Below, piece after piece: positions 11,423 through 23,600 of a DNA stretch of 64,000 bases; the stretch's first letter is position 1; every line of letters begins with the position of its first letter. The notes below the pieces were generated by a model. That model was not told the origin of the DNA. It ran no database searches and was given only the letters and a program-made list of their open reading frames with translations. Both the position numbers and the translations under genes were made by a program. This DNA is from Patella vulgata (Eukaryota; Mollusca; Gastropoda; Patellidae), in NCBI RefSeq assembly GCF_932274485.2, contig NC_065886.2, forward strand, positions 43,759,501 through 43,823,500, written 5' to 3'.

Positions 11423-11603
11423 ATGAATCCTGGAAGTGTGAATTTTCTAACACCGATGACACTGTCATTATCGGTTCAAATGACATTAAATGTGACTTTT
11501 CTGTTGTCCCTATTATTAGGTGTTTGTGTAGGAAGTTCTGGAACATTAGGACTGGTAGGCGATCTCCCCGAAGGAACTTCTGATCTGGGACCTATTGTAT
11601 ATG
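11423..11603 (+). CDS. STIM: STIM exon 1 (signal peptide)
   Basis: The reading starts at ATG 11423, 12 nt after an in-frame TAG. Further in-frame ATGs lie at codons 12 and 20; the last sits right before the hydrophobic core VTFLLSLLLGVCVG, so initiation at any of the three would still give a signal peptide. The exon ends TAT-G before GTAAGT (phase 1). The segment after the signal peptide is Gly/Ser/Asp-rich, as expected for the poorly conserved luminal N-terminus. Confidence 0.85.
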
Positions 11604-14600
11604 GTAAGTCAAGTGTCTTTTTGAATTAATTATAAAAATAAGTTGTCAGACTAAACAGAACACATGTGACATACATGCCCCAACTCCTAGGCCTAGATCT
11701 ACCATGCATTTTTAAATAATTTTCTATAAGATAATTATGTGAATCTCTATTAAAGGGAATGACTGATGGGTTTTTCCCTTTTTTAAAGACTCAATCCTAT
11801 TATTGATATACCATTACAAAATCACCCACTGCCGATCAGTTATGATTGGTAATTTGGTACATGTAAATTTACAAGTCAACACTATAGTGTCACAACTATT
11901 GATATAAGTAGTAAAGTTGTTTATTTCAGTGACGTGTTATGCAAAGAAGACAGGTAAATCAATACAGTAGGTTCTGAGTTTGGGGGAGTTGCTTAATTTA
12001 ACCTGCCATGACTGCTACATTTGGCAAAATCTCTGATTTTATTACATTTACATTACATTCCTATTTATTAGTATGCATGTACTGTAGTATTCAGACAGAT
12101 AGAGTTTCTCAAATAGGATTTTCATGTCAGCACACCAGTTTTTATTAGCAGTAGCACAGCAAAAAGTATTCTTCTTTTACAGTCAATCGTGTAGACTTAA
12201 AAGTTAAAAGTAAAGTCTATTCCAGAATTGAAATATTTTGATCTATCTTCTTAATTTATAAGAAGACATCCACCCAATGTCGCAAATCATTCCTTTATTC
12301 ATGTAGCACACTACAGCATGGCGTACATGTATATGCCCATCTTCATTAACCATCTTCAATTGAGGTATAATGACAAACACCTCTATTAAAATAGACCTAT
12401 ATGTCTTACCATTTTCGACTGCATTGGTCTGCTGCATTGCTACATTTAGATCAGTTTTTAATTTCAACCAGCCTTAAACTTTATGCTATCCCCGCAATAT
12501 ATGTAAATATACAATACAAACCAGGGATTATATGTGAGTCAAAGTATTAAGATGGTACAGTCTCAGTACGATTTGTATCGTAATAAGGGATGTACATGTA
12601 TATTGCGACAAAAAAAACGTATTGCAATATATTATGATACTTGAACAAAAGTATTGCAATATATATTGCAATACTTTTGTTCAAGTATCGTAATATATTG
12701 CAATACGGTTTTTTTGTCGCAATATACATGTACATGTTTGCAATATTTCGATAAAGTCAGGGTTTATCACAAAACACAGTTTTATTTTGAATAGTTTTAT
12801 TGGTCCTACAACTTTGGCCTTAGACACTTATTGTTTACTGCAAAACCTATAATGTTATTAATATGATTGATTATGTGAATACACATTTCACTTTAATTGA
12901 TTTTACAACCTTGGTCTTGTCTTTTTGGATTTAATGTTTATTGCAAAACCTAAATAATGTGACTGATTATGAAGCCTTTGTAAACAGTCTAGCTAACATT
13001 TGAATATAAAATAAAAGTAGAAAATATTGATACAGCAAAAATATATTGATACAGTGTATCGTGAACAATCATATTGCAATACATGTATATCGATATATAA
13101 TATTTTTTGACAGCCCTAAAGAAAACCCAGTTTAAAATATGTGGAATACATTATCGTTTGGCTTTGAATGTATAATAAGTAGAACTGGAATACATGTAAG
13201 CTTAATATACTTGTACCATGTATGTTAATAATTGTAATGTGGTGGACATTTGTTAGAATTTGGAATAATTTATAATAAAATAGAAGTGATTTAATACAGT
13301 GTATTGCAGAAAGGTGAAGCAATATCTCCCTAATTATGAACCTCGTGGGTTTTCTCCAGGGCCTCCAGTTTCCTCCCACTGCTAAAGACTCCTACGCGCA
13401 AGCAAATTATTGAAATAAAATTAAACCATATGTTAATCCCAAAATGACCTAGTCTGTGTTGAGTGGACGGTAAACTCCATTTCTCTCTCTCTCTCTCTCC
13501 CTACATATGTGATTGTGATGTCGTTTTTGTTTTCATCGAAAAGATAATGGAAATTAGTTGTCTATTCAAATATTCTATTTTCTAATTCATTTGATTCAAT
13601 TGAAGTCAAATGATCAATATTTTAATTGTGTTTGTTACATCCGTTTATTTCTCAAAATTGTGAATCTTTCAAATTATTCGATTTTTTCTGTTTATTGCTT
13701 ACATTGTATGCATGCCATTAACATTATTTTTTAAATATTGTTTTGGCTGTATTTTCTGATATAGTTTCATACATCAGTAAAGCTGACTGGTAAAATGAAA
13801 TGTGCATGAAACTGTAAATCAATAAATATTTGAAGGTGATTGATTTAAGATTATGGTTCTGGTAACAGCAGGTTTATGGTTAAAGTGAATAAGAATTGTT
13901 AAGCGTGCAATATAGTCTATAAGTTTTAATGTAAGAAATCACACACATGCCAGTTTAACCAGTTGGTTCTTGGTATGTGATAAATATTCATCTTGACTTG
14001 ACTAGCAGAACAATTATTGATTAATGAGCTGTGATATATTGCAATTTGATGTTCAGTAATCTCTTAATAGCTTGTATTACAGCTTTCTATACATGTAGCT
14101 TATATATAGTTATATGTAGGTCTGTAGAATTACATGTACTATACAGAAATGAAATAGGGAGCTACACCACTGACAAAGGGGGAACCATGCTGGAAAATCC
14201 TGATGAATCGAATACAGGACATCCAGGCTAGCAACCAACATCTTACTCACTGAGCCAGCGTGTCTCCCTGTAGATTATATAACCACTGAAAATACATGTA
14301 TGTACATTATATAGTGACACACTGTGGAGCTAATTGTATATTTCTATAATTTTGAGGAAGCCATACAAGGCAAGACTGTCTGTATTGATTTTTCATTGAA
14401 TTTGTCTATTTATAACTAGCAGGATACCCGGCTTTGTTCAGGATCCAAATTCACATGGGTCCCAAATTCGATGGACTAAAACATTCACGGGGTCATGCTG
14501 GTTAATTTGATACCACATATTGTAGCTGTGCAGACGAAATGAAATGAAATGAAATGGGGTTTAACGTCCTACTGTTCTGCTCCTAACCTGGGCTAATGAA

Positions 14601-17600
14601 GACGGGCATACGCCATACAGTGTGCTATGGGGGAAATTTTGCCCGGACAGCGGCACTACGGCCTACTCTTATATCGAATTCCAACTGCCAAGGGATCTTT
14701 TACGTGCACGCCAATGTGTACACGGGACCTCGGTTTTTCGTCCAATCCGAACGACTAGACAGCTTTCCTTGTCAGCCCCTCCGTCCTGCATCATTGACAA
14801 GGAAGAACCACGCCGGAAAATCTGGATGAACTTTCTCGGCCAATGCAGGGATCGAACACTCGACCTCCAGGCTAGCGAGCTAGCGTCTTACCCACTTAGC
14901 CACGTGATCCCCCTGTGCAGACGAAGTGACCTTTCTTAACAATGTCACTAATACTATAGCCAAAGTTGAATTCTGCTACTTCAACATCTCCCGCCTCCCA
15001 GAACCATCAAAATATTAAAATGAATAAATTGATGATACATCACTTTGTCTGCCTACCAATGATATGTTTCTAGTTCCACTCAGATGTAGCTCTTGCAAAA
15101 TTTTACAGTGGGCGTCTGTGGGTGTTTTTTTTTATGTTCGAACTTTTTATAAAAATGAAGCCCTGATGTACATATAATGTATGTACATGTATGCCAATTT
15201 CAGTTAGACATGTCGTATGTGTTTTTAATGTAAATATATGTATAATATCCTGATTATAAGAAAATAACTGTCTGGAATTAATTATACCAAGATAATCTGT
15301 CTTTGTACCTGGGAATTAGTGTTATAATTTAATCTAATAATATGTGCTTATTGAAACCAGGAATTTTAATGTATGGAAATATGAGTCCTTTATCTACATT
15401 GTAAGTTTGTGAGTGGGGGTAGGGGGGTGGGGCAGCACATATCAACTACATACATGTACAGGATCCCAATATCATTCATTCCATAATAGATTAAACAATT
15501 CTGTAAAACATGTAAATTTTATGGAATATAATAATAAACATTAAAGTGGAGATTCAATGTACAATGTATGTACAGGTAGTGGTTCAGGTGTCGTGGTTTG
15601 ACTCAGTACTCAAATTTGTCTACAGGTACATGTAACTTCCTGTATCTTTGGGTTTTTTTCATTGTTTTTAATTTAATTCTCTGCTGGAGTGCTATTCAAC
15701 AACCCCAGTTATTAATAAGTACATGTATTAATGTTTGATATAGTTTTGTATATTTATTCCGTCTTCATTAGCCCAGTCGCCTGTCCAACCTCGTGTGTTT
15801 TCTCCGGGTCCTCCGGTTTCCTCCCACTGCTAAAGACCCCTACGCGCAAGCGAATTATTTAAAAAAAAAAAAATTAAACCATATGTTAGTCCCGAAATGA
15901 CCTAGTTTGTGTCTAGTGGACGTTAAACCCCATTTCTCTCTCTCTCTCTAATTAGCCCAGTCAGAGCAGAACATTTTGTGTATTTATTTATATTTTTATT
16001 TGTTTGCTTAATTGATAACCCTACTGAGTAAATTGTAAGGTACCAAACTAAACCTTGACATTCATTTACATGTACATTGAAAAAGCAGATATCTGAATGA
16101 GAAGTGTGGTGTTACTCTGTGAGATGTTAATCGTTTTTGAGATGGGATTTCGGAGAATAAGAATTTTGTGTATGAATACATACATGTATACATACATGTA
16201 AAGCACATTATATCCAGATTGTCCTGTACACAAATTCTTGTCTACACATGGGAAGTGGAACAATGTTCATGTACTGAGAAATGGCGCCAAAGGGAAGGTT
16301 ATGAATGCTAGGTAGTAAGGTACATTGATTGACATTGCAGCGCAAGATGTAATAAAATTCAGGAATAGAATAGAGATATAGAAATAGGTTGATAGGCCCT
16401 CTGACTTTTATGGTTATTAATGAAAGATGTACAGGAATAGTTTTTATATTGGTGATCTACCAATATAGGTGTAAATCTCTTGCAGAAACAATTTATCAGT
16501 GATTTAAAGGGGTATAACCATCTCAGTGGAAACAATTCAAGGGTCAAAATCTGTCTCCTGAACAATTTATAACAAGATATATCATCTAGAGGAATGTAAC
16601 TATCTTAGTTTAAGCAATTCCATGTATTTACCATTATGGGTTACATCTCTCCCAGTCTCCCAGGAACAATTTAATATTCATTTATTTACCATCATGGGTT
16701 ACATCTCTACCAGGAACAATTTAATGTACATGTATGTAGTAGCATCTCTCCAAGCAACAATTTATTGCCATTTTTATACGCCCACATTTAAATGTGGTCA
16801 TATATTGTCGTCGCCCCCATCCGTCCGTCCGTCTGGCGGTCCGGCGCCCACAATTGATTGTGGACGCTCTAGAGGCTAAAGTTAATATCCGATTGACTTT
16901 AAATTTATACCCAGTGTTTAAGGTCTTGAGACGAAGAAGCCTATTGATTTTCAGCGATTTCCAATAATTATTGCCAGAGTTATGGCCCTTGATCACTTCA
17001 AAAAATCTTGTAGACGCTCTAGAGGCCAAAGTTAATATCCCATTGATCTTAAATATATACACAGTGTTAAAGGTCATGAGACGAAGAAGCCTATTGATTT
17101 TCAGCGATTTCCGATAATTACTGCCAGAGTTATGGCTCTTGATCACTTTGAAAAGTCATGTGGACGCTCTATAGAGACCAAAGTTAATATCCAATTGACT
17201 TTAAATTTATACACAGTGTTTAAGGTCATGAGACTAAGAAGCCTATTGATTTTTCAGCGATTCCCGATAATTACTGCCAGAGTTATGAACCTTAATCACT
17301 TTGAAAAATATTGTGGACGCTCTAGAGGTCAAAGTTAATATCCGATTGACTTTAAATTTATACACAGTGTTTAAGGTCATGAGATGAAGAAGCCTTTTGA
17401 TTTTCAGCGATTTCCGATAATTACTGCCAGAGTTATTGTCCTTGATCACTTTGAAAAATCTTGTGGACGCTCTAGAGGCCAAAGTTAATATCCGATTGAC
17501 TTTAAATTCATACATAGTGTTTAAGGTCATGAGAAGAAGAAGCCTATTGATTTTTAGCAATTTCCTATAATTACTGCCAGAGTTATGGCCCTTGATCACT

Positions 17601-20600
17601 TCAAAAAATCTTGTGGATGCTCTAGAAGCGAAAGTTAATATTCGATTGACTTTAAATTTATACACTCAATAACACAGTGTTTAAGGTCATGAGACGAAGA
17701 AGCCTATTGATTTTCAGCGATTTCCAATATTTGCTGCCAGAGTTATGGCCCTTGATCACTTTGAAAAATCTTGTGGACGCTCTAGAGGCCAAAGTTAATA
17801 TCCAATTGACCTTAAATTTATACACAGTGTTTGAGGTCATGAGACAAAGAAGCCTATTGATTTTCAACGATTTCCGATAATTACTGCCAGAGTTATGGCC
17901 ATTACTGAAAAAAGTAAAAATACATGTATGCGACAACCCTTGTTGACTGCCCGGCCGATTTAGTTGCTGTGGGCGTATGTTTCGTTGCCTGGCAACCTAT
18001 CTTTATGGATTATGTAAACAATTTGATACTTACATGTCCATCTGTATAACATATTATATCAATGTACGGTAGATGTTTATATAAGTTTGGTAAATGCAGT
18101 AACAATGCAGTGGAGTATACTTTCGATAGTATTTAAATTAGGAGACAAAATATATTTACAGTAGTTGACTGAGGATATAAAAAATCAATGAGGAAAAATG
18201 TTACCTATTCGGGAATACAAAGGACATAACGAATTAATACCAAATATGGTATGGTAGATATGGTACTTATAATTACAGGAGAGAAAAATACATAATGATG
18301 TACATAATGTATAATGTACTAAGAAATTATATTTATGAGAAAATTGAAAAATTGTATACATGTACTTGTACATGAAATAACATACTGTATGTGCAAAGAA
18401 AGATATTACTCACTTGATATCAGTATACATGTAGCAAAATAAGGACATTTTTATTTTATTTTAAATGAAAATAGTTATAAAAGTACATAATGTGAAAATA
18501 AGAAATTATATGATAAACCTTGAGAAAATTAAGATATGAAAAAAATAAGGATGTAAAAAGATGAATGTTGAAAGGGATTATAAGAAATTTAAAAAAGAAA
18601 TGATCCTTTTCCTCAATTAATTGCATATTGTATGATTTGCATAATATGTGACCACTCCCCTGTGTAAAAAGATTACATGTTGGCTAGGAATATGAAATGA
18701 AGATGGCCATATGCCATGCAGTGTGCTATAAGGGAAATTTTGCCTGGACAGCAGCATAATGGCCTCGTCTTACTTCAAATTCCAACTGTGAAGGGTTCTA
18801 TAATGTGCACCACAATGTGTACATTGGACATCAGTTTTTCATCCCATCTGAATGACTAGACACTGTTCCTTGTCAGGCCCTCTGTCCTGCACTAATGACA
18901 AGGGAAAACCATGCCAGAAAATACTGAGGAACTGTATCTGCCAACACTGGGAGCGAATGTGAGACATCCTGGTTAGCAAGCTAGGGACTAACTCACTGAG
19001 CCACCATGACTCCCATTAATAAGACATAAAGCTGTTGGACTTTATGATATTATATTGTGTAAGCTTCCTTGATATATTCTACAGCTGCAGTCAAACTGTA
19101 TTGAAATACCAGATGGTGTAGTATATAGTAAAGAAGACATTTAAGATAGAATTTATATATCTGTATGAAACTCAGCTGCACATGTAACCCTTTTATCATT
19201 GATGTAAAAATGTGGGGTAGATGTTGATATAAACTACTGTTGTCTTCAACAAGGTTACTTTATTTGATATCTAGTTTATAAAAAATACATATGATGTAAC
19301 TTTCAACTTAAGGTTTCAATCATTTATTGGTCACCTTGAGAGGGAAAGGTGGAGGGGGGAATGGGGTATAATGTTCATTTGACATTAATCAGAACTAAGA
19401 ATAAGATGCATGTGTGGGATCTTTAGAAGTGTGAGGAAACTGGAGATCCTAGGGAAAAAAAAAACCACAACTAGAAAAAAATCCACAAGATTAGAATTCA
19501 GCTTATCCTACACCTCAGAGTGTCTGAACCCATGACAGATGTGTGTAACAAACCTTATAGTCAACAGTGCATTCTTAATTTCAATTTTGTGACCTTACCA
19601 ATAAAGAAAGTGTGATTGATTGAGATAATGATCTATATGTACAGTATGACATATGTGTTTTATAATTTTGGCTAGGTATAGCAAGGTTGAGTTGGCAGAA
19701 TATTGGTAACGTTAAAAATAAAAGCAGTATATATTTCTGAAACTTTTTTTAAATAACTTTCCAGGCTTACAAGTAGGACTGAAAAGAAGAAAAAATTGAG
19801 GTTAACCAAAATATGTTATGCAAAAGTAACTTGAGCGCATTACTGATAATAATCAGGTATTTTGCAAGAAGATAACAAACTGGCTAACTTTTTTTTTCTG
19901 GCAATAGTCCAATTGTGATGGATTTGAAAATTGTTTTAAAAAAACCAATATTGTTAACTTAATCTCTCTTACTTTAGGAAAGTATATGAAATATTTCATA
20001 CATGTAGCTTACCTGCTATAAAATGCACTCAAATCGATTATTTACTATTTACTTAAGAAAACAAAATCAAAATACAAACAGTATATAATCTCCTGACTTG
20101 GATATTCATTCAGATAAAAAAGCTTTTAGCAAATATTGTAGTTAATGCTTGTATGTTTTGACTATATCCCATTTACCTGTATTTTCTCTGTAGAGGATGC
20201 CGAATATCAACAAATTTTCATTTCATCATACACACTTGTAATTACTGATCTGAATTTTGTTTGGAATGGATTCAAAATTCCTCAAATAATAACGACCAGA
20301 GAATTTAACAGTTTTGTTTTAAACAGCAAAAAAGGAATTTATACTCTTTTGTTTACTGGGCCAAATACACTATAACCATTTGTAAGTGTTAGTTGATCCA
20401 ACCATGTGGGTTTTCTCTGGGTCCTCCCGTTTCCTCTACCAGCTAAAGAACCCTACATGATGTACATGCAAGTGATTTATTGAAATATAATTGAACCATA
20501 CAATGTTATGCATGTTAGTCCCAAAATAAATTAGTTTTTGAAGAGTAGACATTAAATCCCATTTCTCTCTCAGTCTCTCTTTTATTTATGGTACTGACTA

Positions 20601-23600
20601 GTCTTTAGTGTTAAATTGAAATGTAAGTGATTTAACTTCAGAGGTAAAGGAATGGGGTTTAACGCCTTGTCAAAACAATACTATGGTCATTTTCAGACCG
20701 ACACATGGGAATTTTTGTTTCTATGGTTAGGCGAATACATTTTCCCCAGATAGCAACATTGCTGCCAACTTTAATGATTTCCAATTGGTTTGGTCCAAAC
20801 AAAGTATTTTTCAAAAAGCATTCATTCTAAGTATTAAACTTTCTAACAATTAAGTCTTTATTAGCCGGAGATGTGTTGCTTAGGTAGATTAGATTTTGTT
20901 TAGAAACATTTTCAACAACTAACCTACATGTAAACACAAAACGGTTTTGAAGCCAGGATTTTGAGTAAAAACAGCATTTGTTTATTATATTAATGTATAC
21001 AAAGACTTGTAGCCATTAAACACTTTTAACAGTCAATGAGTCAATTGATAAAGATTTATTTGATTATTTTACACCTATTCTGTAAGTCAATTGATATTGA
21101 TTTATTTGATTATTTCACACTTATTCTTTAAGTCAATTGATACAGATTATTTCACACTTACTCTTTAAAGACAATTGATACAGATTATTTCACACTTAAT
21201 GGTACATGTAATTTTGTTCTTGATAATTGTAATCACGAACATGTATAATATGTTATTTTATACCTGTAATTGTATTTAAAATGAATCCTGTTTCATCCAT
21301 GTTTTTTTAATTAACGTACATGTTATATAATTTATCCTCAAAGATAAAACAAATAGGATGTCTGTAACTAAATGAATATAAACAAAACTGATATCTTTGT
21401 ATATAAAGTTATAGCTTACTTAAAGGTGCAGTCCCAGGTATACTTTAATGAATAAAGCTGGTATATATGGGATGAAAGACTCTTGCAAATCTTTAGCTTA
21501 GTCGGTCCTTTTGGCTGGTGCACTTTGTAGAATCCAATCCAGTTACAATTGGTTAGATTAGTAAGATGGAGTAACCTGTTCAATTTGAACTATCTTGTTC
21601 ATTACCGGTACTCCTTTCAGTCATCTACAAGGTGGAGCAAAACCAGAAACTAAACTGGAATAAAACAAAGATTTCAATAAATTAGATTAGATTCTATTTG
21701 TTTATAATACAAACGATCAGAAGGAATTGGCATACCATTCTTAATTATATCACAAGCTTCTGTTTATATTCATTCTTTGATGTTTTCTACATTTTTCTGA
21801 TCATCTTCATATGTGGAATGGAGGATGCCATATTTTTTGACATTACTAAATTACTGTTGTACTACCCTTACCTTATGTGCAAGTCACATTATGGGTACAT
21901 TGTAAATATTTATAGATATGTAAATGTCAATACAAAGCTGTAAATAATAGTCCACTCATTGATTCTCGAACTTGTTGATACCATTATACAACAACTTCAC
22001 CTGTTGGTAAGCAATCATTTGTCTGATGCAGGAGGGAAATTATTTCTGATCGTGATGGTATTAGCTCAAGGCTAGACGATTTAGGTAAGCCACCCTTGGC
22101 CTGGCAGATTGACAAAAATGTTTATTAATGGATGACTTTAGTTCTTGACTTAAACAAAAGTTGTAATTAAAGAAGGAAAAAAATGTTTGTGTTATATTAT
22201 ATAGATAGTAGTTAAAGGTTAATGCTAAAATTTAGGATTGTGTCTTTGGGTAGGAGATGGGATCCATGATGGCGTAGTGTGTAAGACATTGCCTCATTAA
22301 CTTGGAGGTCCCCATGTTCAATCCATTTCTTGGCCTATAAAGTTTTTCTAGCGTGGTTCCCCCACATCAGTTTACTCAGTTATGTGGGACCTGGCAAGGG
22401 ACAACATATAGGTCCTGTGTACTCCTTGGTGTGCATGTAAAAGAACCCTTGACAGTTGGAATTCGAAATAACAGTAGGCTGTAGTGTCCGGACAAAATTT
22501 CCCTCATAATAGTCATAACACACTGCATAGCATTAGCCCAATCGATGCAGAACAGTAGGATGTCAAACCCCACTTCATTTCATTTTTTGGGATAGGAGGT
22601 AAATTACACCTATGTGTGGGTTGTATTGATTTGGGTCAGAACTATGGGTGACACCAGACAGGGACAGAGAACTAATTCAGAAACATGGGGGCATAACTGC
22701 AAGGTGGCAAAATATAAATATTTATTTTATGATCAGTAGTGGAATACCGCGTTTTATCAGTGAAATAAAAGTGTTATTCCACTGGCTAGTTGTTTTTACC
22801 TAAAATGATTGTAAAATCATAAAATAAATAGAACATTTGTCGTTTTGTCGTGAATAACATATTTTATTTCATCTCTAAGCAAGAAAACGTTTATATTTTC
22901 TTGCTTCTCGATGAAATAAAATATGTTATTCCCTCTAAAACGACAAATATCCTCTATGTATTTCTGTTTGCTTCATTAGTAGTTTTTATTTGGCAAGAAC
23001 TTTTGCCTTCAAGTACAAATTTGTGCATTTTTTACAGGAGTATTTGGGAGTCTTGGTTTGGTTGATCTTCGGCTACATGTGGCTATGGCCTTTTTAATGG
23101 CCTTTTGACGAATTCCTCATAGTTTGCGAAGACCTGTAGAAAAGCTCTTGGGGTCACATATCTTTTTGGGATGGTTTGATTTGAAGTGAATACCAGGGGC
23201 GGATCCAGGAATTTTTGCAGGATGGGGGTTGCCAGGTTCCTGAGACAATGTATCCCCCCTCCCTCATGGTCTCTATCGCCATTTTGGCGTATATACATAC
23301 ACATTGAGCTTTTTAAACAGAGAAATTCAACACCTCGTTTGACGTCAATTTTTATTTTGAATTAATACAATGACATTGTGATTCAATTTCATGGATGCAA
23401 AGCATTAATTGTGATATCACATAATGTCTATATCATTATCTCGTGCTTTGAGTGCCCATCCTATCTCACATCTGACGATAAAGGATAAAGCACACGGCCG
23501 AGAAACTTTTCTCATAAAAAGTGTTGATTTACAAAAAAATTATGTAGCTGAGCAGGGGGGGGTTATGCGCGAACTCTTAGTTTTTTTTTACTGGCATGCG

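Noticed and set aside
14880-14912. tRNA gene-like A and B boxes in SINE heads
   Set aside because: Heads are diverged, lack a complete cloverleaf with paired acceptor stem, and are joined to SINE bodies; not functional tRNA genes.
14596-14939. Cys- and Arg-containing frames of 77 and 105 codons
   Set aside because: They are readings through SINE-A; similar frames appear at 289-510 for the same reason.
16721-17936. Long minus-strand open frames with a repeated Lys/Arg/Ser-rich peptide
   Set aside because: They lie inside a non-coding tandem-core repeat whose 150-bp unit is a multiple of three; no start context, splice structure or known domain supports a gene.
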